Of a stretch of DNA of 64,000 nt, positions 24,829 to 32,820 are shown piece after piece. The translations under genes and the position numbers were made by a program. Positions within the stretch are counted from its first letter, which is position 1. Each line of letters opens with the position of its first letter. This DNA comes from Bacillus sp. AFS029637. Its GTDB lineage: Bacteria; Bacillota; Bacilli; Bacillales; Bacillaceae_G. Location: positions 29,462 through 93,461 of the forward strand of contig NZ_NUPZ01000023.1 of assembly GCF_002584985.1 (NCBI RefSeq), written 5' to 3'. The notes under the pieces were generated by a model. That model saw only the letters and a program-made list of their open reading frames with translations. It searched no databases and was not told where the DNA came from.

Positions 24829-24906
24829 TATAACTAATTTTCTCTTAATAGTCTTCCATTAAATTTGATAGTGGGAAATGAATAACCTAATTAGGGGGAC
24901 AAGACA

Positions 24907-26292
24907 GTGAAAAAGTTTGTAAAAAAAGCATGGCCATTTGCAGTTGTTGCATCATTAGCAGTTACTTCGGTAGCAACATGGAATTTTACTCGTTCTAGTG
25001 AGGTTAATGCAGATGAGAACGGCAACAATGCAAAGATTAAAAATGTTATCGTATTAATTGGGGACGGTATGGGGCCTTCATATATGACGGCTCATCGTTA
25101 TATGAAAGATAATCCAAAAACATTCGAGATGGAATCTACAGAATTTGATAAGCATCTTGTAGGAACACAAAAAACATATCCAGAAGATGAACATGAAAAT
25201 ATTACGGACTCTGCATCAGCAGCAACAGCTATGTCTGCAGGGATTAAAACATATAACGCGGCAATTGCGGTTGATAACGATAAAGCGGAAGTGAAAACTG
25301 TTCTTGAGCAAGCGAAAGAAAAAGGAAAATCAACAGGATTAGTTGCAACTTCTGAAATTACACATGCAACACCAGCCGCTTTCGGGGCGCATGATATTAG
25401 CCGTAAAAATATGGACGCAATTGCAAATGATTATTTTGATGAGAAAATTAAAGGGAAGCATAAAGTAGATGTTATGCTTGGCGGCGGCGTAAATAACTTT
25501 GTTAGAAAAGATCGTAATCTTACAGAAGAATTTAAGAAATCTGGTTATAGCTATGTAACAGATCGAAATCAATTGTTAAATGATAAAAATGATCAAATTC
25601 TTGGCTTATTTGCACCAGGCGGATTAGATAAAATGATTGACCGTAATGAAAAAACACCTTCATTAGAAGAAATGACAAATGCAGCAATTGAGCGTTTGAA
25701 CAAAAATAAAAATGGTTTCTTCTTAATGGTTGAAGGAAGTCAAATTGACTGGGCGGGACATGATAATGATATCGTTGGTGCAATGAGTGAAATGGAAGAC
25801 TTCGAAAAAGCTTTCAAAGCAGCAATTGAGTTTGCAAAAAAAGATAAAAATACATTAGTTGTTGCAACTGCAGACCACGCTACAGGTGGGTTATCTCTAG
25901 GTGCAAATGGCGAGTATAACTTTAAAGTAGATCCAATTAAAGCTGCAAAACGCACACCAGACTTTATGGCAAATGAGATTGCAAAAGGTGCAAATGTAGA
26001 AGAAACATTGAAAAAATATATTGATTTACAATTAACACCAGAAGAAATTAAACCGGTAAATGATATAGCTCCATCAAAAGATGTAACAAAGATTGATAAT
26101 GCGATTGAAGATATTTTCAATAAGCGCTCGGTTACAGGCTGGACAACTGGTGGACATACAGGTGAAGATGTAAACGTGTATGCATTTGGACCAGGTAAAT
26201 ACTTATTCTCTGGTGTTCAAGAGAATACAAATATAGCGAAACGTGTATTCGATATTGTTGGCGGTGGCGATCCGAATAAAGGAAGACGCTAA
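24907..26292 (+). CDS. Alkaline phosphatase
   Basis: A 461-residue secreted phosphomonoesterase that frees phosphate outside the cell. It has a signal peptide (about 1-35), the metal motif GDGMG near residue 52, the nucleophile in TDSASAATAMS (Ser102), and later metal ligands in DWAGHDND, TADHATGG and TTGGHTGED. These are the Zn2+/Mg2+ alkaline phosphatase hallmarks; length matches B. subtilis PhoA/PhoB. The start is GTG at 24907 with AGGGGGA upstream. PhoP-box-like repeats upstream point to phosphate-starvation control. Confidence 0.95.
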   Translation: MKKFVKKAWPFAVVASLAVTSVATWNFTRSSEVNADENGNNAKIKNVIVLIGDGMGPSYMTAHRYMKDNPKTFEMESTEFDKHLVGTQKTYPEDEHENITDSASAATAMSAGIKTYNAAIAVDNDKAEVKTVLEQAKEKGKSTGLVATSEITHATPAAFGAHDISRKNMDAIANDYFDEKIKGKHKVDVMLGGGVNNFVRKDRNLTEEFKKSGYSYVTDRNQLLNDKNDQILGLFAPGGLDKMIDRNEKTPSLEEMTNAAIERLNKNKNGFFLMVEGSQIDWAGHDNDIVGAMSEMEDFEKAFKAAIEFAKKDKNTLVVATADHATGGLSLGANGEYNFKVDPIKAAKRTPDFMANEIAKGANVEETLKKYIDLQLTPEEIKPVNDIAPSKDVTKIDNAIEDIFNKRSVTGWTTGGHTGEDVNVYAFGPGKYLFSGVQENTNIAKRVFDIVGGGDPNKGRR

Positions 26293-26301
26293 TTATAAAT
26301 G

Positions 26302-26333
26302 AAAGTGAGGCGAAATGCCTCACTTTTCTTTTT
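26302..26333 (+). terminator. Terminator after alkaline phosphatase
   Basis: AAAGTGAGGC (26302-26311) pairs with GCCTCACTTT (26317-26326), then TCTTTTT. Confidence 0.88.
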
Positions 26334-26346
26334 AGGAGCTGGGAAG

Positions 26347-26811
26347 ATGAAGATTTTCTTAGGGAAATTCAAATTGTTATTAGTAGTATTATTGTTAGTT
26401 GGATGTCAATCTCAAGAGGAAAATATAGAACAAAAAACGACGACTAAGAAAACTGAAGAAACGGTACAAGTAACAAAAGAAGAAGAGAAGTCTATTCAAG
26501 GTGTTATTGAGACGTTTGTACGAACAACGAATGAAAAAAATCTTGCTGAACATATGGAGTTATTTTCAAAGAAGATGCCTAGTGCCGAAGACTTAAAAAC
26601 GCAAAAAGAAGCTGCTTTTCAAAAGGGGAATAAGAAAATTGAATTGGAACATATAGATATGAAAGCTAGTAAAGCAGGATATGTGATTGTTGAAACGAAG
26701 GAAAAGGAGATAGATGGGGAAGTCACTCTTCAGAAGAAAGTACAATATGCGCTTGGAAAAGAAGAGGATAAATGGAAAATCGAAGAGGTTCGCACGATTG
26801 AAAAGAAATAA
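26347..26811 (+). CDS. Small lipoprotein, NTF2-like in outline
   Basis: A 154-residue lipoprotein: the leader MKIFLGKFKLLLVVLLLVGC ends at the lipidated Cys20. A charged linker rich in T, K and E (about 24-50) is followed by a domain (about 55-154) with EKSIQGVIETFVRTTNEKNLAEHMELFSK, which resembles NTF2-like or DUF4878-type folds. ATG 26347 has AGGAGC upstream; a longer frame starts inside the previous terminator. Its placement after the phosphatase is not clearly an operon. Function unknown. Confidence 0.75.
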   Translation: MKIFLGKFKLLLVVLLLVGCQSQEENIEQKTTTKKTEETVQVTKEEEKSIQGVIETFVRTTNEKNLAEHMELFSKKMPSAEDLKTQKEAAFQKGNKKIELEHIDMKASKAGYVIVETKEKEIDGEVTLQKKVQYALGKEEDKWKIEEVRTIEKK

Positions 26812-26839
26812 AAAGGTTCTCATAGGAGAGAACCTTTTT
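26811..26839. terminator. Bidirectional terminator between the lipoprotein and sasA
   Basis: AAAAGGTTCTC (26811-26821) pairs with GAGAACCTTTT (26828-26838). Confidence 0.85.
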
Positions 26840-27488
26840 ATAGTGGTAACATAATTTGATTTGAGCATGCTTCAATGTCATCAATATCTTGGCGAATTGT
26901 TGCCATTTTATTGTCAAGATCTTCAGCTTTCATTGCTGCATCATGGAGCTCTTCTTTTAAATACTCAGGTATATTGCCTTCATATTTATAATAAAGTTTA
27001 TGTTCTAAACTTGCCCAAAAGTCCATCGCAAGTGTACGTAACTGAATTTCTGCAAATACATCTTTTGTACCAGAATTTAGTGATAAAGGATATTTAATAA
27101 TCATGTGCAAGCTTTTATATCCGTTTCCTTTTGGATTAGCAATATAATCTTTTACGTCTACGACTTCCATATCCTCACGATTTTCAATTACTTCTTTTAA
27201 ATGATAGATATCTTCTACGAAACAACATGTAATACGAATACCAATAATATCTTGTAACTGTGTTTGAGCATTTTCAACTGTTGGTGATAAGTTTTTACGC
27301 TCTAGTTTTTTAATAATACTTGCAGGTTGTTTTAGTCTAGTTTTTATATGTTCAAACGGGTTGTAATCCTCTAGAAATTGAGCTTCCCGGTTCATAATTT
27401 CAAATTTAGTTTTTAACTCTTCTAAAGCAAATGTATACGGTAATACAAAAGCTTTCCAGTAGTTAACTGTTGATTGATTATATTCCAT
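26838..27488 (-). CDS. ywaC: Small alarmone synthetase (YwaC/RelP type)
   Basis: Makes the alarmones ppGpp and pppGpp from ATP and GDP/GTP to slow growth under stress. The 216-residue protein has only the RelA/SpoT synthetase domain: TQLQDIIGIRITCCFVEDIY, the loop GNGYKSLHMIIKYP (the Tyr-Lys-Ser-Leu-His segment that binds GDP), and AEIQLRTLAMDFWASLEHKLYYK. No hydrolase domain is present. The wording is closer to YwaC (RelP) than YjbM (RelQ) of B. subtilis; this is a best guess. AGGTG lies before the ATG. In B. subtilis ywaC is induced by cell-wall stress. Confidence 0.9.
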   Translation of the reverse strand: MEYNQSTVNYWKAFVLPYTFALEELKTKFEIMNREAQFLEDYNPFEHIKTRLKQPASIIKKLERKNLSPTVENAQTQLQDIIGIRITCCFVEDIYHLKEVIENREDMEVVDVKDYIANPKGNGYKSLHMIIKYPLSLNSGTKDVFAEIQLRTLAMDFWASLEHKLYYKYEGNIPEYLKEELHDAAMKAEDLDNKMATIRQDIDDIEACSNQIMLPL

Positions 27489-27528
27489 TTATATACACAC
27501 CTTTTCCTATTTACAAGTGAGGTTGTTA

Positions 27529-27600
27529 TTATACTAAACACCAGATCATATAAGCACAAGCAGCAAATGATGAGATCATAAAACGATATTTAGTTTTCAT
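27529..27600 (-). CDS. 23-residue membrane micro-ORF
   Basis: A 72-base frame with start ATG 27600, preceded by AAAGGAGT seven bases away, ending TAA. It reads MKTKYRFMISSFAACAYMIW and three more residues, a basic start followed by one short hydrophobic segment. It lies 41 bases upstream of ywaC on the same strand. Small hydrophobic peptides of this kind occur in Bacillus but I cannot name a family. Support is the strong ribosome binding site alone. Confidence 0.45.
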   Translation of the reverse strand: MKTKYRFMISSFAACAYMIWCLV

Positions 27601-27740
27601 AATTTCAACTCCTTTCGAATGAGATTCTATATGAATAAACGTGATTGTTAATAAGTTCACTATGTACAAGTTCTATAGTAATAGATTCGTGTGAATTTCG
27701 TATGAACTAATTGTTTCAGCTTTTTGTCTTTTGTTTGCAA

Positions 27741-27769
27741 TTGACAAATAGAATGAAGTTATATATTAT
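27741..27769 (+). promoter_or_regulatory. SigA promoter of rpmG
   Basis: TTGACA (27741-27746), 17-base spacer, TATTAT (27764-27769). The Zur box begins three bases after the -10, over the predicted transcription start. Confidence 0.85.
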
Positions 27770-27771
27770 GT

Positions 27772-27792
27772 AAAACGTAATCATTACGTTTT
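27772..27792. promoter_or_regulatory. Zur box controlling rpmG
   Basis: AAAACGTAAT, one C, ATTACGTTTT: a perfect 10-1-10 palindrome. It contains CGTAAT-N-ATTACG, the core of the Bacillus Zur box (zinc uptake repressor). Its place at the transcription start fits simple repression when zinc is plentiful. Confidence 0.85.
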
Positions 27793-27825
27793 AGTTGCGA
27801 TCTTTGAACGAAAGGAGAATTACAT

Positions 27826-27975
27826 ATGCGTGTAAATATTACATTAGCTTGTACGGAGTGTGGTGATCGTAATTATATTTCTAAAAAAAATAAACGAAAC
27901 AATCCAGAGCGTATCGAACTAAAAAAATATTGTCCACGATTAAAGCGAGTAACGTTACATCGTGAGACGAAGTAG
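27826..27975 (+). CDS. rpmG: Ribosomal protein L33, zinc-responsive paralogue
   Basis: A 49-residue large-subunit ribosomal protein. Opening [20 protein letters not shown] and the end [17 protein letters not shown] are typical of L33. AAAGGAG precedes ATG 27826. The Zur box upstream implies that it is made when zinc is scarce, replacing a zinc-binding L33 to release zinc, as described for B. subtilis. It retains three of the four zinc cysteines (Cys9, Cys12, Cys36); the fourth position is Leu39, so zinc binding is probably lost or weak. This intermediate state is notable. Confidence 0.95.
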   Translation: MRVNITLACTECGDRNYISKKNKRNNPERIELKKYCPRLKRVTLHRETK

Positions 27976-27976
27976 A

Positions 27977-28004
27977 AGACTAGAGATATCTCTAGTCTTT
28001 TTTT
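27977..28004 (+). terminator. Terminator after rpmG
   Basis: AGACTAGAGAT (27977-27987) and ATCTCTAGTCT (27988-27998) form a perfect palindrome followed by T6. Confidence 0.88.
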
Positions 28005-28061
28005 ATGAGTCTTGATTTCATTTGTTATAATTACCTTAAATTGTAATAAAGGAGAGGTATG

Positions 28062-29555
28062 ATGAATCAAAAAAATAAAGAAAGAAAAGAGCAAGTGGCT
28101 CATATTATTGAAATTCCAGATGAATATAGGCTTGTTGTAGATGATCAAGAAGGTGTGGATGACCCGTATCATCTATTATGGTGGGAGCATAAAGAGGCTG
28201 AGGAGAAAACGGTACAGATTACGCTGAATAGACATACCGGTAATTTAATTGAATTTAGGATAGGTGATGAAAATTATTTTTCAAGTGGTAAGGCAGCGAT
28301 AGAGGAGAATAAGGCAAGAGAAATTGCAAATGTATTTATAAAGAAATATGTGCAAGAAGGATTAGAATTTTATACATATGTGAAGGTTAAGGGCGACAGG
28401 CGTGGCTGGAAAGAAGTAAATTATATGCAAGAAGTGAATGGCTATCCATTGCCGAATACGGGATGTGTTGTACGAGTCCATCCTTCAGGGAATGTTGTGA
28501 ATTTCCATTATAATGGACAAAAAGCGATAGAGAAAAAACCGTTATGGCCAAGTGAAATTGTTGAGGAGAACATCGTTTTAGAAAGTTTGAAAACTAGACA
28601 AGATATGAGACTTGTATTTGTAGATTTAACATACTCTTCATGTAAATATGAAAATGGTGAGGAAATAAAAGGGCATCATCTTGTATATGAACCAGCACCT
28701 AGTCATGCGTTTATTAATGCAAGTACAGGTAAAGATTTATATGGGCCAGAACATTATAAATTACCTTCTGCAGTACTTGTCGATAAACCGTTAAAGAGTA
28801 GTCCTAAAAAAGATGTGCTTGATTTATTTGATTGGGACAAGGAGAAATTTGTAAAATTAGATGAAAAAGTAGATGAGGATGAAGTCCGGATAAAATTTGT
28901 ATTAAAAGAAGAATTACAAAAAGAAATAGAAGAGAAGGATTCATATTCAATGGATGAGTTCTATAAAAAACATTTTCCAATGCTGAAGCATGATGAATTT
29001 GTTGTAATTACTCTAGATAAAGAAACAAATCAATTGCTTTCTTTTTTTATGTGGAAGGATGAGAAAAAAAGAAGAACAATCTTATCAAGAGAGCAATGTT
29101 TAAGCAAAGCACTTCAATTTTTAGAGCATACTCTCCCAGATGCGACAAAGTATATTCAGCTTTGGGATGATTATGAAGAGGAAGAGGGGATAGAGAGGTT
29201 TTCCTTTTCAATGTATGTAAATGACATTCATGTAGAGAGGAAATATATTATGATCAACATCAATGCAGAAAATGGTGCAGTGATGCACTACTCTGGAGAG
29301 TCTAGCAAATTTATAAAAGAATTACTTACATATGAAACAACACCAAAAGTAACAAAAGAAGAAGCGTTAGAAATATATATAGAGGCCATGCGAGTTAATT
29401 TAGAATGGTTTTTAGAAAATGAGGTAGGGGAAACGAACTACGAACTACTGTATAAACAAACAACGGATGAAAATTATAAAGACCCCTTCGACTGTAGTCG
29501 AGAAATTCGTTATATTGATGCGCATACTGGGGAGAAAATTTGGAGTGAATATTAG
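28062..29555 (+). CDS. YcdB/YcdC-repeat (DUF4901-type) protein
   Basis: A 497-residue protein with repeated units of about 100-150 residues: ITLNRHTGNLIEFRIGDENY near residue 50, VRVHPSGNVVNFHYNG near 138 and ITLDKETNQLLSFFMW near 310. These match the YcdB/YcdC repeat (PepSY-like), which in B. subtilis occurs in sporulation-related proteins of unknown function. Unlike secreted family members, no signal peptide is seen. ATG 28062 is preferred to 28059 because AAGGAG lies seven bases away. It is a single gene closed by a palindromic terminator. Confidence 0.72.
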   Translation: MNQKNKERKEQVAHIIEIPDEYRLVVDDQEGVDDPYHLLWWEHKEAEEKTVQITLNRHTGNLIEFRIGDENYFSSGKAAIEENKAREIANVFIKKYVQEGLEFYTYVKVKGDRRGWKEVNYMQEVNGYPLPNTGCVVRVHPSGNVVNFHYNGQKAIEKKPLWPSEIVEENIVLESLKTRQDMRLVFVDLTYSSCKYENGEEIKGHHLVYEPAPSHAFINASTGKDLYGPEHYKLPSAVLVDKPLKSSPKKDVLDLFDWDKEKFVKLDEKVDEDEVRIKFVLKEELQKEIEEKDSYSMDEFYKKHFPMLKHDEFVVITLDKETNQLLSFFMWKDEKKRRTILSREQCLSKALQFLEHTLPDATKYIQLWDDYEEEEGIERFSFSMYVNDIHVERKYIMININAENGAVMHYSGESSKFIKELLTYETTPKVTKEEALEIYIEAMRVNLEWFLENEVGETNYELLYKQTTDENYKDPFDCSREIRYIDAHTGEKIWSEY

Positions 29556-29589
29556 TAAAAGCCAATCGATACGTATCGATTGGCTTTTA
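29556..29589. terminator. Perfect 34-bp palindromic terminator
   Basis: The arm starting TAAAAGCCAATCGATAC at 29556 is fully complementary to the next 17 bases, with the T-rich ends needed for termination in both directions. It separates two convergent genes. Confidence 0.85.
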
Positions 29590-29610
29590 CTATGTTCGTA
29601 GAATCATTTA

Positions 29611-30315
29611 TTAATTGCTGTTAAGTGGTTGAAGAATACCATCTTGAGCTTTTGACCACTCATATAAATTCCCATCTGATCCTACTGCGAAATTTAGAGC
29701 ACGTTGATGTTCACCGTCACCATTTGTGTATAAAACGTCATATAGCTTAATGCCATTTACTGTGCCGATTAGCTGGTCTTCCGCAGAGACGTAATGAATG
29801 TCAGCTGATCGAGCTCCCATTCTTTTTTCTAGAACTCTTACAGCGTCTTCACTTGTGAATTTAATAGTATCAGTTTGTTTATTTGGTTGTTTAGCTGGCT
29901 GTTGGTCTTTCTGAGTATTTTTAGATGCTGCTTCAGTTTCTCCATTATTTTTGGCTGTTGTATTGTTCTCAGTTTTTGTGTTGTTTTTAGTTGTTGTATT
30001 GTTCTCAGTTTTTATGTTGTTCTCGGTTTTTGTGTTGTTCTCAGTTTTTGGATTGTTCTCAGTTGTTGTGTTGTTCTCAGTTTTTGCGTTGTTCTCAGTT
30101 GTTGTGTTATTCTCGTTTTTTGCATTTCCCTCAGTTGTTACACTGTCTTCAGCTTTTTCGCTATCTTCTGTTTTTGTACTGTCTTTTGATGCGCTAGTAT
30201 CCTGTTTAGTGGTCTCATTTTTTGTAGGAGACGTTTGTTGTCCACAAGCTGAAAGTAAGAAAAATGATAATGTGAGTACTATTAGGTTTCTGATTTGTGA
30301 CGTAGCATATCGCAT
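29611..30315 (-). CDS. Repeat-rich lipoprotein with C-terminal domain
   Basis: A 234-residue lipoprotein. The signal ends in LLSAC (lipidated Cys24), followed by a Thr/Glu/Asn-rich linker. Residues 67-124 are about ten hexapeptide repeats of the form T-E-N-N-x-x. The C-terminal part (about 148-234) is folded, with FTSEDAVRVLEKRMGARSAD and VNGIKLYDVLYTNGDGEHQRA, similar to small extracellular PepSY-like or DUF domains. ATG 30315 has AAAGAGGTG upstream. Function unknown; the linker probably spans the cell wall. The repeat DNA probably varies in copy number between strains. Confidence 0.85.
   Translation of the reverse strand: MRYATSQIRNLIVLTLSFFLLSACGQQTSPTKNETTKQDTSASKDSTKTEDSEKAEDSVTTEGNAKNENNTTTENNAKTENNTTTENNPKTENNTKTENNIKTENNTTTKNNTKTENNTTAKNNGETEAASKNTQKDQQPAKQPNKQTDTIKFTSEDAVRVLEKRMGARSADIHYVSAEDQLIGTVNGIKLYDVLYTNGDGEHQRALNFAVGSDGNLYEWSKAQDGILQPLNSN
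29944..30117. repeat. 18-bp tandem repeat (about ten units) in the lipoprotein gene
   Basis: On the plus strand the repeat unit is GTTCTCAGTTTTTGTGTT with variants (GTTGTTGTGTT, GTTTTTAGTTG). It encodes the hexapeptide T-E-N-N-(T/A/P/I)-(T/K) on the minus strand, and about 9.7 units fill 174 bases. Confidence 0.9.
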
Positions 30316-30502
30316 GAAAACACCTCTTTCAAAATTTTGGAACTTAACATATTGTAATACATTGGAAAAAATATGCAAAGTATGAAAGATTTATTTCGTT
30401 CGACAAAAAGCTAAGGGTTCCATATTTATATCGTACAGACACAAACAACCTCAAGCCCACATACACTTAGTAAAGACCACTATTTTGGCGGAGGTGAAAG
30501 GT

Positions 30503-31216
30503 TTGAGTCTATTCGCCGCAATTGGATATATGGTTCGAGAAGTTTTTGTCTTTGTGTCTTATGTGAAGAATAATGCGTTCCCGCAGCCACTATCGTCAGA
30601 TGATGAGAGAAAGTACTTAGAGCTAATGGAGCAAGGTGATGCTCAAGCGAGAAATCTTTTAATTGAACATAATTTACGGCTTGTAGCTCATATCGTTAAA
30701 AAATTCGAGAATACCGGTGAAGATGCAGAAGATTTAATTTCAATTGGTACAATTGGGCTCATTAAAGCGATCGAGAGTTATTCAGCAGGAAAAGGAACAA
30801 AGCTCGCAACGTATGCAGCACGCTGTATTGAAAATGAAATTTTGATGCATTTACGTGTACTGAAGAAAACGAAAAAAGACGTTTCACTTCATGACCCGAT
30901 TGGGCAAGATAAAGAGGGGAATGAAATATCGCTTATTGATATATTAAAATCAGAATCTGAAGATGTAATTGATATGATTCAGCTTAGTATGGAGTTAGAA
31001 AAGATTAAAGAGTATATAGATATTTTAGATGAACGAGAAAAGGAAGTTATCGTGAAGCGTTTTGGACTTGGGCTGGATAAAGAAAAAACGCAGCGGGAGA
31101 TTGCTAAGGCACTTGGTATTTCCAGAAGTTACGTATCAAGAATTGAAAAGCGTGCCTTAATGAAAATGTTCCATGAATTTGTAAGGGCAGAGAAAGAGAA
31201 GAAAGCGAAAGAATAA
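30503..31216 (+). CDS. sigK: Sporulation sigma factor SigK (pro-sigma-K)
   Basis: Directs transcription in the mother cell late in sporulation. The 237-residue protein is almost the same as B. subtilis SigK over [64 protein letters not shown] and the region-4 end [21 protein letters not shown]. The start TTG 30503 has GGAGGTGAAA eight bases upstream. The first about 19 residues ([19 protein letters not shown]) are the pro-sequence normally removed at the membrane. The gene is uninterrupted, so no skin element needs to be excised here. Confidence 0.96.
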
Positions 31217-31227
31217 TGTACATTGCA

Positions 31228-31261
31228 AGCAGCCATATTTTAAAATGGGCTGCTTTTTTTT
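31228..31261 (+). terminator. Terminator after sigK
   Basis: AGCAGCC (31228-31234) pairs with GGCTGCT (31248-31254), then T7; the loop is 13 bases with an internal TTTTAAAA. Confidence 0.85.
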
Positions 31262-31482
31262 GTAAATAAGGAAAGAAAACGAGTTGTGATAAGAAGAAAT
31301 GCATGTTCACTGTTGAAAATGAAGGATTCTATCTGTAATATTAGAAGGTGCTAAACAATTTAAGAATAATACCATACTTAGTTTTCTATATGATATATGG
31401 AAATAAGAACCAATTTTACATATGATATAGAAAGACAAGAAGGGGAAACTAAAGTTATAGACTGATTAGGAGGTTTCGCAAT

Positions 31483-32271
31483 TTGCGACGTACATTATAT
31501 CGACTTATGATCGAACTTACAAATGGTCGCTTTACTTCTTATATATTACGTAAATTTGCACAATCTCGTTTGAGTTCTATTATTATTCCATCATATGCGA
31601 AAGTTTTTCAACTTAATCAAGATGAGATGGAAAAGGGTTTGAAGGAATATAGAACATTGCATGAATTATTTACGCGTAGGCTAAAAGAAGGAAAGCGTAG
31701 TATTGATACAGATGCATCGAGTATCGTTAGCCCTGTTGATGGTGTTTTTGCTGATCACGGTCCGATTGAGGATACAAAAACATTTGATATTAAAGGTAAG
31801 CGTTATTCAATTGTGGATATGCTAGGTAATGAAGAACGTGCAAAGCGATATGCAGGCGGTACATATATGGTTATTTATTTGAGCCCAAGTCATTATCATC
31901 GTATTCATAGTCCGCTTTCTGGTTCTGTGACTGAAAGATTTGTACTCGGTAGGAAATCGTACCCGGTAAATGCTGCGGGTATGGAATATGGGAAAGAACC
32001 GCTGTCAAAAAACTATCGTTCTGTTACAGAAGTGAATAGTGATGGCGAGCATATGGCGCTTGTAAAAGTAGGTGCTATGTTTGTGAATAGTATTGAGCTT
32101 TTGCATGAAAGAAGTACTGTTCAAAAAGGTGAAGAAATGGCATACTTTACATTTGGTTCAACAGTTGTGTTATTGTTTGAAAAAGATATGATAGAAGTAG
32201 TGCAGGAATTGAAGAGTGGACAAGAACTTCGTCTTGGTGAAAAGATTGCTACTCGATTAGCTCATAAGTAA
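31483..32271 (+). CDS. psd: Phosphatidylserine decarboxylase
   Basis: Converts phosphatidylserine to phosphatidylethanolamine in the membrane. The 262-residue precursor has the self-cleavage motif FGST at residues 224-227; Ser226 becomes the pyruvoyl cofactor after cleavage. [11 protein letters not shown] near residue 83 and YRIHSPLSG-type segment ([10 protein letters not shown]) near 146 are conserved. The start TTG 31483 follows TAGGAGGT. Usual two-subunit processing is expected. It is alone, ending with a hairpin about 80 bases downstream. Confidence 0.93.
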   Translation: MRRTLYRLMIELTNGRFTSYILRKFAQSRLSSIIIPSYAKVFQLNQDEMEKGLKEYRTLHELFTRRLKEGKRSIDTDASSIVSPVDGVFADHGPIEDTKTFDIKGKRYSIVDMLGNEERAKRYAGGTYMVIYLSPSHYHRIHSPLSGSVTERFVLGRKSYPVNAAGMEYGKEPLSKNYRSVTEVNSDGEHMALVKVGAMFVNSIELLHERSTVQKGEEMAYFTFGSTVVLLFEKDMIEVVQELKSGQELRLGEKIATRLAHK

Positions 32272-32352
32272 AGACGTTATAACCATAAGTGAGAGTTATG
32301 GACAAAGATGCTTAATGATGAAGGCCCCCTAGATGGGAGTACTTGTTTATTC

Positions 32353-32380
32353 GAGAGCCATCGCAGGATGGCTCTTTTTA
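32353..32380 (+). terminator. Terminator downstream of psd
   Basis: AGAGCCATC (32354-32362) pairs with GATGGCTCT (32367-32375), then TTTT. The 80 bases between psd and it include a smaller CCATAA/TTATGG stem near 32284-32300. Confidence 0.82.
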
Positions 32381-32418
32381 CAGGTGCGGATTGATTAAAG
32401 TTATCACTTTATATGTAA

Positions 32419-32574
32419 TCAAGACGTTTTGACAAGCTTGTCCTCTAATGAGCGTCTAATAATTTCTTGTTTTATAAGTAAAATGAAGTCGGGATTTAAT
32501 TTTAGTTCTTTTGCTTTATAATAAGACTCAGTGAGTAACTCAGTAGATAACTGTTCCATATGTTTTGTTTTCAA
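32419..32574 (-). CDS. sda: Sporulation checkpoint inhibitor Sda
   Basis: Blocks sporulation when replication is disturbed by inhibiting the histidine kinase KinA. The 51-residue protein reads [20 protein letters not shown], followed by [18 protein letters not shown] and IRRSLEDKL; this matches B. subtilis Sda (SDELLIESYFKAT, LNRDFIELI, IKRRSL). The start TTG 32574 lies nine bases after AGGAGG; an internal ATG five codons on is the alternative. It sits upstream of yqeG, as in B. subtilis. A promoter and DnaA boxes are upstream. Confidence 0.92.
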   Translation of the reverse strand: MKTKHMEQLSTELLTESYYKAKELKLNPDFILLIKQEIIRRSLEDKLVKTS

Positions 32575-32621
32575 GGTGAGTCACCTCCTAATAATATAAG
32601 GATTGATTCGTTGTTGCATTT

Positions 32622-32650
32622 AATGTACCAAAAAAATATGACAGTCACAA
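32622..32650 (-). promoter_or_regulatory. Promoter of sda
   Basis: On the minus strand TTGTGA (32650-32645) and TACATT (32627-32622) have a 17-base spacer. A DnaA box begins nine bases upstream of the -35. Confidence 0.6.
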
Positions 32651-32658
32651 ACAAGGGG

Positions 32659-32757
32659 TTATCCACATAGCTAGGTGGATAAAGTGTGTATAGATTGTTA
32701 GTAAATTCCAAATTAACTGAAAAATTAACGTGGAAAATGTGTACAATTTTATCCACA
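32659..32757. promoter_or_regulatory. DnaA box cluster between sda and yqeG
   Basis: Perfect DnaA boxes TTATCCACA at 32659-32667 and 32749-32757, and a one-mismatch box on the opposite strand at 32674-32682 (GGTGGATAA). In B. subtilis DnaA acts directly on the sda promoter, tying sporulation to replication initiation. Confidence 0.85.
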
Positions 32758-32820
32758 GGTTATATATCGAAAAATGTTGTCGAAAAATTTTATGAAAACT
32801 CCTCAAAGAGGTGAAAGAAA

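Noticed and set aside
29944-30117. CRISPR-like regular repeat
   Set aside because: Units are contiguous 18-bp repeats without spacers and lie in frame within a coding gene.
29951-30385. 144-codon frame antisense to the repeat-rich lipoprotein
   Set aside because: Its low-complexity Val/Phe/Ser sequence results only from the tandem repeat; the lipoprotein frame has a signal, lipobox and ribosome binding site.
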